A stretch of DNA of 64,000 nucleotides from Struthidea cinerea (lineage: Eukaryota; Chordata; Aves; Passeriformes; Corcoracidae), in NCBI GenBank assembly GCA_013397865.1, contig VZTI01003110.1, forward strand, positions 127,220 to 191,219, given 5' to 3'. Positions within the stretch are counted from its first letter, which is position 1, and the number at the start of each line of letters is the position of its first letter. Shown here piece after piece: positions 49,001-61,000 of this stretch. The position numbers and the translations under genes are program-made. A model generated the notes under the pieces. That model was given only the letters and a program-made list of their open reading frames with translations. It had not been told where the DNA came from and ran no database searches.

Positions 49001-52000
49001 TCTCGGGCATGGAGAAATCTGATTTTCTGGAGTGGTCATTTATGGCAGGTTATGGTGGTATGCTGTGACAGGGCTTTGAGAATCTCAAATCTCTCTTGTT
49101 GGGCCAGGAGCCTGAAACCTCTGGGAACTCTGTACTATAGAGCAACTGTGTTTATAGGTCTTGGGCTGTTCCTCCTAAAAATCAAACTTCTTTAGCAGCA
49201 ACATGTTTTGCTGTTTCCAGATCAGCACTTTCATTTTGTTATTTTTTCTTTGTCTAGTTTAAGTTGATTTCCCAAAGGAGAATAATTCTTAAAAACCACA
49301 GAATTCTAATCTTGGACCAGTTTGTCTAGTCAGTTGAAGAGTTAGAAATTCCAACCATTTTCAGCTCTGTACCTGTCCTGTCTTCTTGACAAGTCTTCCT
49401 CACCAAAGTGGAAAACTGTGAATGGCTACAATATCACCCCAGGCTTATTCAAAGACTTGGGAATCTTTAGGAAACCTTTCCCTCCATCCATGTAGTTTCA
49501 AATTGGTAATGAACACTGATCAGGGAGTTTTACAGGTTGGAAACAAACCTTGTTGAATAGCAGCAGAAACAACTTTTGTCACATCATGATTAAAGGCTTA
49601 TTATTTAATATTGTGGTGAGGAAGAGAAAAAAAAGACTTAAATTTACTCTGTGAGCTATAAATGGGATATAAATATGAGGAATGATGATGAGCTAAGAGC
49701 AGACTATAGCTGAATATAACAATACTTCTCTCACTGTCGAGTGTTAAGTCATACCAGGTTGTTGAAAGCAAATACAATTTTCCTATTTCCATTTAAAAAA
49801 GCATTTTCTGATTTGCTTGTTTTCTTTTGCTATTTTTCCCCTCTTTTTGTAGGCGTATGAAATGAAACTAAGGAAGTCTGTCAATCCTTCTTCAGCTTTT
49901 TTATCCACCACGCTTCATAGTTTGGATAGAGTCTTGCATGGTGGAGTGCCTTGTGGATCCCTCACAGAGGTAACTTGTTTAATATATTTTACTTTAGTTG
50001 AGCATTCTACCTAGAAGTCAGAAGTCACAGATAGGTTGGACTGTCTTGTGTCAGGTGCTTCGAACACTATAAAATACACAAAAAATTTTGGATGAGAGCA
50101 GTCCTTGCCAAGTGCTTTTCTTTGTCTACTGTGGCAAATTGTCACAGTAGAGGAATAAAAATGAGATGTTATGAAAATCTTACTATGAAGAAAATACTTT
50201 TTTTTTTGCACCCTATAATCAAGCTAGATTGATTTTGATCTCTGATAGAAATGACTTATGAAATCTAACAGTGATTTAAAACATACTAGAGCTCAAGCAA
50301 CACTGAGCTGAGACTAAACAGTTTCTGCTCTAGGACGTCTTATGTAATGAGGGGCTATTATTTTTTAAAGATTCTGAGTATTTCTTTTTGTGAACAATGG
50401 AATATGCAACATGCAGGTTACCATAAAAATGTTTAAGAATGCATCCATGAACTTAAATTGATCTGTCAGAATTAATATTTTCTTCATATGTAGGCCTAGC
50501 TTTGTTGTCAATTTACTATAAGAAATTTGGATCAGAAGAACTTAAGGTGAATACCGCAGGTCTTTAAATTCTGGGAGAAACAACTTGCTGAATTCTGTTT
50601 CTTTGAAGAAGAGCTGTTCCTACATATTAGGAAGTGTATGTAGTACTGATATGTGTGGTCCTGAGATTGTAACTGTGCTGCTGTTGACCATAGTGCCTTA
50701 GCAGGAGATGAGCTTTTGGTTCCTAAAAATATTTTTTTTATCAGCAAAGCAGTGGCTGGACTTTGTCTTTTCTTATGTATTTTAGTTCATGTGGTCAAGT
50801 GATGAAATAGCACAGTCCTTGTTTGAAAAGAAATGATGCTTGCTTGCAGCTACAATCTAGCTTTCCAGGAGTTCTGTGTGGTCCACTAGCCATTCCTCAC
50901 TGGAGTCAGAGAATGGCTGTTCACGTGCTTATGTTGCTTAAACTTCTGAATTGCGCTTCTTTAGCTGAAATGGAGAGCCACTGCTGCAGAGGTAGGAGAA
51001 AGAAGTAGAATAGAGATGTGTCTTTTCTGTGCTAGGATGATTTGTCGTTGAGCTTGTGACTGGCTCAGGAGTGGTGCCCAAATATTTGAAATATTGAATA
51101 TGAATTGTTTTTTCTGCTAGAAAAACCCAAGTGGATGTGCTCTTTTTGGATTCTAAGAGCCTCACAGTTAATTTAAAAGGCTGCTGTTAACAGTGTTATA
51201 AATATTTGTCTTTGTTCTTAATCCTAAATGGAGCTGTCACTCAGCAATCAATGCAGTCTGTCTGATGTGTTCTTGCCTGAAGACCAGGCAGAATGGCTCT
51301 AGAGCAGTAATAGAATTCAGGCTTGCTGATTGCTGTGTTCTTGGCATTGCTCCAGATGGAGATCTGGGGAAAAGCAGTGGTTAACATGCTGGGAGTTTTA
51401 GGGGAGTTTAGCTGACCTTAAAGTTTTATGTTGGTTTGGTTTTCTTTTAAATTTTATTTAAAAGCAAGCTCTGCAAGCAGTTGATCTCAAACTATGGATG
51501 TCAAATATAATTTTCCTGAGATGATATAAAATAATGCTCTACGGGAAGTTAACGTAAGTGCTTAATTTTCCAGAGCTATATGTTTTGTACTACTTCTTAG
51601 CCTGGTAAATTACCACAATACTCAATTTTAATATTCTCCCCCAGTGTTTTCTTAAAATATTTAGCTCTTTAAATATAAGAAAACATGAGTGACTGTTGAT
51701 AAACTGTATTTTAAGAATAGTCATACTCCCTATGTACCATTGTATTTAAAGTTATTTGGGGGGGAATGAACATATGCAAAGATAGGCCAAACTTTTATCT
51801 GAATGTAAATGAAAAGCACAGCACCAGGAAAGGTAATATTACACTTTTAAGTTTTCTTCTGAAAAAAAAAAGCATTTGAATGTGATTTTTTTTTTTTTTT
51901 TGTATTCGAAGATATTTTGGTTAAAAATGAGAAGACCTGCCTGATGCAGTTCTCTACAATGGGGGATCTCACCAAGGGAGGGAGATATTGACAGCTGTAC

Positions 52001-55000
52001 AAGACGTGCAGTGGATGAGACCTGAACTGCAAGCACTGCGTCCTTCCACCTGCACCTTGGGCTTGGTTGACAACTGATACATAACAATTTACTCAGAAGT
52101 ATTGTAGAGATAACTAGGTAGGATCTAGAACTTTGATGAATAACTCAAAAGATTAGATGTGTCCAAGAAAAAATAAAACAGTGTATTGCTTTTTATTTGC
52201 CTTTCAGATACTAAGTGTAGAAAGCAATTACAGCACCTATTAGGGGTTTCTCAGCAAATGTAAAGGCAGATAACCAGTAACTATACAGAAACTGGGTTTT
52301 TTTTCTTTTAAAGCCTGGTTCTTGGGATTTTTAAAAGCATTTTTGCAAGAGTCTTGAGATCTGAAGTCATTTAAAAGGTTGGCAGCACTCTAAGTGTTAT
52401 CAGGATTATTAGATGAAGTTTTAGTAGAAAGCTATCATGTGCCTGCTGCTGCTGCTTTGATGCTGTGCTTCTGCTGCTTTTATGCTCTACTGCAGCTTGT
52501 GAATGCTTTCAGGTATTTTTTTTTTTTTTTTTTTGGATTCTAGTGATTTTAGGATTTAACAACATTAATTGGCTTTTTTGCAATTCACTGGAGCATAGCT
52601 GACAAGTAGATTGTCTTTTGCTATTTTTGAATTAGACAGATATTTTAAGTCTGAGAGAAGTTCTCTCTTCAAAAGTATGCTGCATCCAGCATTTACTTCC
52701 TTATTGGTATGGCTAAATCATTGTCTTTCTGTTACTTTACCCAGCAGTGAGGGTGGCTGGAAACTTGGAATTTGAGTACCTGATCAGAAGGATTAAGACT
52801 TGTGGTGGTATCTTCTACAGCCAAAACTTCTTGCTTTTTGAGTGCCAGAGGGATTTGATTTGCATTACACTGTCTCAGACCATTCTTTTTCCAAGCCGCT
52901 ATTACGTTTTAAGTTGGAGATGAAATCATAGCTGAAATTCTGTGGTCAGAGCTTTTGGCCAATTTTTATGAGGAAAAATTAAAATAATTACTTTTTTTTG
53001 AATATTGAAGAGTTTAATCTTCTGGTAGATGAAGACTAACTAGTTTCTTGTGATTTCATCCGAACCCTACAGATGTGCCAGAGAAAATAATACATAACTT
53101 ATTGAAAAATAATTTATCTCTGCCTAATAAAATATACTTTTAAAAACTGTTGTAGTCCTCATGTTTCTATCTGGGTGATTTTTTTTTTCAGAGCAAATTT
53201 AGAGTAAAACAAACCAAGCAAACTTTTTGCTGACATTCAATTTAAATTTTTAGAGGGATTTCAAGTAGGATTCTGTTGTTCTAAACACTTGCTGAACCAG
53301 TGCTAGCTACAATAAAATGTAGTTTTGTAAAATTGTTCACTGTCAATATTTAAAAGCCTGTTTTAAGGCCCTTTAAAAGAACGCAAATTAAACATGAAGT
53401 ATTGTCTTTGGGAATAGAAATACTTTCTTGCTCCACTGGCTTGCTTCCTTGTGCTAGGTTGTACTGCAAGGTTCCCCCATTTTCTCTGACATGATGCTCA
53501 TATCCTTGGACATTTTTATAGCATCTCTGCTGAATTAGCTTCTGTATCAGCCACTGAAATGGATGTTGGTTCCAGTGCAGCTCCCAGGCAAGGCTAAAAC
53601 TACAAACGTTTTTATGAATTATCCTCACAGTTGTCCAAACGTTTTTGTTTAACAAACTGGATTGATACCCTCGCCTCATTCATTTCAAGTCTTCTTTTTA
53701 ACAAGAAACAACTGGTGAGATTCATTGGCTATCACAGTCTAAGGAATGTGTATTGCCTCTGCACTTTTTATGTATGCTTTGGGTTCATATTAAATTGTAG
53801 CAGCTATTGCTGATATGATAGTTTGTAATTTAAGTACACTGGCTGGGGAACAGATAATTGTATAAATATGACAGATTCCTGATCTGTAATTCATTAAATG
53901 TAGTGTGTGCTTCTAAACAGAAATAATCTAATGCTTCTCTTGCATTAAAGCTTCAAGTAGATTGATTGATATGGCTTGGCTTTCAGGCCTTGTTTAAAGA
54001 CAAAAGTGATTAAAGGGATTTTAACCAACTGTTTAGTGTAGCTAATGTGATCATTCAGTGTTTCCCTGTTAATTTTCTGTGCTTCAAGTCATGTTGCTGC
54101 TGCTTAAAACAAAACTGTGGAAATACTGTAATATCTTGTGGTGAAAGAGTGTTTCTGCTTGAAACCAAACTATTGTGTATATAGTCTCAAAAATCAGTTT
54201 GATTTTGAGTGTCTGTTGTAAAGTTACTTTTTAATTTAAAACAACAGCTCTGTATTTAGGCCTTTGTTCTGGCAGTACTAGGTGTTTGAGAAGGCGTGCT
54301 TTGTTTTACAGCTCAGCCTTTCGTGGAGAGGCTTGCTTTTACACCTTGCATTATTAGTTTGTTGCTACTAGCATCAGAATGAACCCATCACTGTGTTTTT
54401 ACTGCTTAAAGTCACTTTGTTTTTGCTGGATTTTGGCCCTCTTACTATTCAAGATTTCATCATATTCCTTCCCAGAAGCAGTGACAATGCGATATTGTAT
54501 TTAAAGACCCGCTGTAGTAGTAATGAACTTCCAATTATCTGAACACAGAGCCCAGCATTCAGATACAACCTCTGGAAGATGTGCAGCGGATAAAGAACAG
54601 CAGACTGCCATCTCTAGTAGAAAAATACTGCTCTCAGAAACTGGTGATCTTATCAAACAATGTGTTCTTTGGGTCCTGGTGGTTTTTCTCTTCAAAATCG
54701 TACTGGAACCTTTTCATGCAAGCTGAGCGTGCTCTCTTTGAATGCTGCTTCACCACAGGGGCTTTCAGTGAGCACGGGTGGGAGCTTAGAACTGGAGAGC
54801 TGGTCTGGATCATTGCATGGTGTTGGTGTTGAAATGTGGTAATAGGGAGTTAACACCAATGAAATAACACACACTGCATACTGCAGAGTGTAGCCTCTGA
54901 GGCAGATAAAATGTGTCTTATGTATGTATGTGGTTCATATTGAACGTTCAGTCTTTATAGATTATAAGCAATTATCCTTGTGATTTCTAGGAGAGACCTG

Positions 55001-58000
55001 GTTTAACCAAGGTAGTGATGATTCCTAAGGAGTTGTTTATGTCTGTGAGCTCATTAGCTCTGGACTTTGTTTTCAACTCTAAAAGCCATTGATGACAGTG
55101 TCAACTGTGAATCTTCTAATTCTGCTCTATTTTAGAAGGTAGCACAGAGACAGAAGGAAGAGAGCTAGGTGTCTCTAGGGAAGAACTTGTGAGATGAGGG
55201 GGAGAGTAGGGGACCTTAAATTTTAAAGGTAATGATGTCAAAGAAATAAAGCATAAGCATAATGCTGTGTCTGAAAAGCATTTTATTCTTCAGGGGATGA
55301 GTTTATCTGCAAGGTAGAGATCCAGGGGTAACTGCAAGTTGGTCTTTGTGGGCTATGTTGTGTCTTTTCATGGCTGTCTCCTCCTTTGGTAACTGGAAGA
55401 GCAGAATTGGAGGAACACTGGCTGATGGGACTTAGATAAGAGTAGAGTTATGGTGAAATGAATGTTATGTTGCTAATCTTTTTTTTCCCAGATAACTAGC
55501 CCACCAGGTTGTGGCAAAACCCAATTTTGTATTATGGTGAGTGTTCTGGCTACACTGCCTGTAAGCATGGGAGGACTGGACGGGGCTGTTATATACATCG
55601 ACACAGAGTCTGCATTCAGTGCTGAAAGGTAAGGTGCAAAATTCTAAAATACACACAACTTCTTAGCACCTTTTTTCTTGGAACCTTCAATTATTTTCTG
55701 AGCAATAATTGTGCACTTTTAGATACTGGTGGTAATTATTAAACATTCTTCTGGTATATGCAGCTATTCTGTAGACGATGAAATTAATTTAATAAAATGG
55801 TTTGCTCACCTTCCTAAGTTGTGTGATGTTGGAGGTTGCAGTTCTGGTATGACAAGGTGGATGGCATGATTTTTAATTTATAAATGGTCTTATCAGTCCT
55901 GTACCTGAAATCTTGCTTTGCAGTTTGGTTTGTGGAGTTAACAGGAAGTTAACTAGAGCATGTAAAGGCCCAGCATTTTGACTACAAAGGCAGTGGAGGT
56001 TTTCCAGTGAACAATGGGACTGACATTGCCAGTTTTCCTTCAGATTTCCATCCTATTTCTGTTGAATGGGGCCTTGTGTCCTCCTGCATTTCTGATTCCC
56101 TTCTGCAGTAACCTTGCATCTCCTATATCCTTAGCAGCTATGCAGCACCGTATTACCTTACTTCTGTAACGTTTCTGGTTCTTCTAATATTTCCTGCTTG
56201 GCCCATGCAACCGAAATGGCTCGGCTGTGCACTTCTGGTGTGTTTGAGTGCTGAATGGACAGGAGACACTCTGTGCTGTATTGCCTGACAGTTACATGTG
56301 TTGGTTGCCATTCTTCCCATGTTAACTGGCTGATTAACTGTTGAAAAATCCTGCAATGTTAAACGTAGCTCTAATTTACTTTACTTAGTTACCAACTTTA
56401 CTAAACTTTGAGGCTTTGATGTTTTTGAGATTTCTATTCCTTTGTCCCTGTTGTTTGGAATAAGCAAGTTCAAAAGTTGTTAAGGGTCTGGGGAAGGACA
56501 AGAAGTACAGTATTCTCATCCTTGTTTGTGTAGAAAAATGGGCAGAAAGACGTTCATTGAAATAAATTATATATTTCCGTTGATTTAGTAGCTATGGCCA
56601 TGGCATGAATCTGGAGTATTAAAGTAAATGTATGTCCATTGATTATTCATTTCAAGTTATCACGGGTGAGAAGGTGGGATTTCTAACCCTGTTTTTTGTC
56701 AAGGTAATTTCACAAAAGTTTGAAGTATAATATATTAAAGAAAAAAAAAGCTTCAAGCAATGGCTCTGCTAAGTATGATGCTTTCTCCTTACATACCACT
56801 TAAGTTTTATTTCAGGTCCCTGAAATGTAAATAGTAAAAAAAAGTAGGACCTAAAAAGTGCGCTAAGACTTGTCACTTAGAAATGAATGCTAAGGAAAAG
56901 GAAAGCAGATGCACATAAAAATGAAACTGCTGAAAATAGAATAGCATGTAGAAAGGAAACATGGTGAAAATAGTATTATTATTAAGGATAAGAATATTTA
57001 TGTATTAATTCATATTTAATATTGCTCAGTTGCAAATGATAAACACAGTTCCAGCAGACTGACTATATCTTATACTTCCTGTGTTGCATCTTCTAAGGAG
57101 CTGAACCATCAGAGCCAGGGAGGTGCTTGTCCCCTTTTCCCAAGGTGGTTAGGAGCTGGAGCGTTTTCTGTTCGTGGCGAGACTGAGGTCTTGCTCAGTC
57201 TAGCAGAGAGAAGGCGTTGGGGCAATCTAACGGTGGCCTTCCCTTGCCAGTGAGGAGACCTTAAGGAGATGACACATGGGTGTGTGCTGGGAGACAGCAG
57301 GCATACATTGAACTTCATTTCTGGGCTAATATATGGAGAAGATTTGCAATTCCTAACTGCCTTTGTGGTGAAAAAACTTTGCCCAGAGAGGTGATGCTGC
57401 CACCTTGAAGGCTTGTGAATTAGATAAAGACTCGAGTAACTTGTTCTGACTTCATAGCTGACACTACTTTGAACAGGATGTTGCTTCAAAATCTCCTGAA
57501 TTCTCTTTCTAATCGGGATTTCCTTATGATTCTGCAGTCCTGTATTATTAATAGATGGCAGGTAGAAGATAGATAGTTTTTGTCGTTGCTCTAAACACTT
57601 AAGAAGACAAATACTCATTTAATAGCACCTTAATTTAAAGGGCTTGATAGAGACATTTAGCAGGCACTATTTTTATTTAACATTCAAAAGTCTCTATAGA
57701 AAGCCTGAGAAGAGTATTTGTATCCCTTCTGCTTTGTAGGGCTGAGAGGTGCTAAGTAATACAGGCGGTAATGCTGTGCTGCTTCTAGAAAGATACTGCA
57801 TAAAGCTGGGTAATTTTATTTCTTGTGATGTAAGACACGTCACTCTGCCTGGCAGGTCTTACTTCAGGGAAGGGAACTTTTTGATTCCACAAACTTTCAC
57901 AGTCTTGTTATTCTCTATCATGACAGTTTAGTTCAGTGTAATAGCAAATACTTGGGAGAATGATCAGAATTGAGACTGGTCTTGTAAGGTATGCCACAGG

Positions 58001-61000
58001 TTTCTGTAATTTATGTATTTTTCCCTTGTGTAAGAGAAAGCTGTAGAAGTGCAAGTGGTGTCTGTCATTCCACTTCATCAGAACATGGACAGTAGGATAG
58101 GTAGATGGAAAGGGCCACAGTAAGTCTGGAAATCGAAATTGTTGTAATCAATTATGTAGTAACCAGCTATTAACTGAAAACTTACTAGACTTATTCAGAA
58201 AGTCTGAAAAGAATTTAAGTTGGTTTTTGTCACTAATCATGCTGCTTGTGAAAAACACTAGATAGATAGATTTCTGTGAACCAAAGCTGAGAAAAAACAG
58301 ATTTATCTATCCCATGGGCTTCTGTCCTGATTGGAGAAAACATGTTCTGTGCAATTTTTTATCTCATAATGACAAAAGGAATTTAAATATTAAGAACTTT
58401 AGCCTGCATGGAGCTCTGTGAATAGTGCTTCAATCTCAACATGTCATTTTAGGTCAGTGTGTATAATGATGTTCTTTGTGGTGTGCATGGCTGTTAGAAA
58501 GCACAGTGGCATCTCATTTCATGCAGACTATTTAATGGCAGCTCACTGTTGCCCAAATAGTCTGCATGATTAATTGTACAGGTTAGCAGACCTGTACAAT
58601 TAATCTGTCTCTGGAATTTCTGCTGGACAAGTTTAGATGTGATAAGTAATGTACCTAATGAAGGAGATTCAGGCTGTTGAAATGGTTTGCTCAGGGTAGG
58701 TATATTAACATTCAAGCTTAGTATTTCTATTTATAAACCAAATAAAACTGATTTTAATTTTGTTTTCCCTAAAATGGCTCTAACTTTGTGTTTTAATGAA
58801 ATGGGCCTAAATCAAAAGCGTTGAGGTAACCACTAAGTTGTGCCCACAAGTATAATCCACTAGATGCCACTCTTCTCAAGCTATAGGTCGTGGGATATGT
58901 CTGCTTAAAATACAAACAATTAAGTATTTTTTGTTACTAAAAAATAAAATCTTCATTGTGGAGCAAATTTTCCGTGTAGAGATTGTAACTATGAGTTTCA
59001 AAGTGAAATTCTTGGATCGTCTCTTTAAGGATCGAGGCGAAATTATCTTGTGGTCAGAGGAGTGGAACTTCTTTCCAGTGATTTCTGAGGAGTTTATAGG
59101 CAGTCAGCATTTCTGAAATGCATACCATTTAGTTTCCTCATTGATTTTACATATAAAATATAATTCAAATGAAAACTGTTTAGTTTTACATTTGTGAGAG
59201 ATTTTTTCAAAGTCATAATTTGTGAATATGAACGTATTTTGACAACAAATAGTAAATACCCAGCTTCCTCTGACTTCTTTTGGTGTTATCACCTGTTATC
59301 TGATATACTTCCTTGGTCTACTCTGATAATAAACAGTGGTATGGTTACCAATTGTAATTCAAGGTTTTGAAGGGTTATGAATTTGCTAATAAGGTAGTGG
59401 AGAGCATTTAATCATGGAACCCCACATTCAGTTCTGTCAGTAAAGGAGCCACTTAAACTGTTCAGTCTTTTTGTTACGTCATGTCATGCTGTTTGGAGCT
59501 GTGGTATCTGAATGAATGCATGCTCAGTTGTAGATGCCTTGGCAGCTGGAGCCTCAGTCACTTCGTGACACAATGGTGTTTACTTTTTTGGTTTTTTTTG
59601 CTGTGTTCTAACAAGTGTATTTTAATAAGATTTTATAGGCCCTTTTCATAAATAGATAATATAAACCAGAAACTGTTTCAGTGGAAGTCTCCCATCCAAA
59701 CTACATTGTTCATGTTTTTAAGTAGATTATCTGTGAAAAGATTTTTACTTTTTCAGGCATATTTTCCTTACATGTACTGCATGCATAAGTATTTGCAGTT
59801 GAACTGGGCTCTGTTCTTTGCAGTCCTGCTTCCATGTTCGTTGCGTCTTCTAATGGTTCTTCTGTTTCTTACCAGTTTGTTAAATTTCTGTGGTCACAGA
59901 AAGCCAACTTTATGATTTCACTGCAAAATAAAGGTGAAAAGGAAGATGGTTAGAGTTGGAGAGTACTTTTGTTTAAATGAAATTAATATTTAGATAAAAT
60001 AATTAGAATAGGAAAATGCTTGGTCATTGAGTGGAACCTCTGGTATAAAAGTTGAAGAACTTACTCAGTAACTAAACTTTGCCGTTTCCTTTTAGAGGAG
60101 ATATGCCCTTTCTTTGCATACAGACACATGATGTCTTTCCCTAGTGTACCATGGACTCAGCATCACTGGAAAGACAACCTCACTGTTCTGACTTCCACTG
60201 TTTCAGTCTGACTGATAAAGTATGCTTTTCCTTTTTAAAAGGTTTCCCGTCTTAGTTGGTATCTGCTTATGGTTCAGAGGCTTGCTGTGTTTGCTTTCCG
60301 AATGCTTGATGCCTTATGAGCCTGTATTATTCTTTTTGCAGTATTATGCCTTTTGGTTTTTGGGTGGTTTTTTTTGTTTTGTTTTTGTTTTTCTTAATAG
60401 ATTGATTGAGATAGCAGCAAACAGATTCCCTGCTTATTTTGACTCGGATGAAAAGCTGTTCTGCATGACCCGTAGCATCCACCTGTACCGAGAGCTGACC
60501 TGTTGCAGTGTACTGAAGAGGTATTCTTTTCCAGAGTTGAAAAAAAAAACAAAACAAAAAGACAATTTTGACTGGATTGTCTATACCAATGTTTGCTTTG
60601 TATCAAAGTTTTGTAAAGAGTAAATAATTTATTTGAGACCTTTTCATGTGGATACCAGCATGGTCTCCAACAAAGTAACACTGATACAGAGATATTGACA
60701 TTGCTCTTTTAATTTCATAGCATGTGACTAATCCACTTGATGTTTTTTAATTTCTGAAAGACAATTTCTATGTGATCTGATCCTTCTAAGCCTTTAAAGG
60801 GGAATGTTCAAGATACGGGTATTCTCTTGGATTGTGGAGAGACCATAGTATGAGAGTTACATTTTCCATTAAATAAAAGTTTGTTCCTCCAAAGCAGTTC
60901 TTCTTCCAGGAAGATGGGGACTCCTCCAGCAGTGGGAGGGAGGAGTTGTTTAACAACCACCAGCCTGAGTGCTGTTGTTGGCAGTGTTGTGTTGTCATGT

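Larger units (their letters stand above)
49970..55491 (+). other. RAD51B: RAD51B intron 4
   Basis: 5522 bases. Contains a T16 run (51886-51901), a T19 run (52516-52534), a short CTG-rich patch near 52444-52480 and a small hairpin at 50125-50151. No gene or transposon identified. Confidence 0.85.
55629..60400 (+). other. RAD51B: RAD51B intron 5
   Basis: 4772 bases. Contains the double inverted repeat at 58519-58605, a possible very old CR1-like relic at about 57110-57400 (weak), and a T/G-rich tract just before exon 6. No gene recognised. Confidence 0.85.

Noticed and set aside
58981..59080. Fragment resembling 18S rRNA (GTGAAATTCTTGGATCG)
   Set aside because: Only about 17 bases match well and the flanks do not continue the rRNA, so chance is likely.
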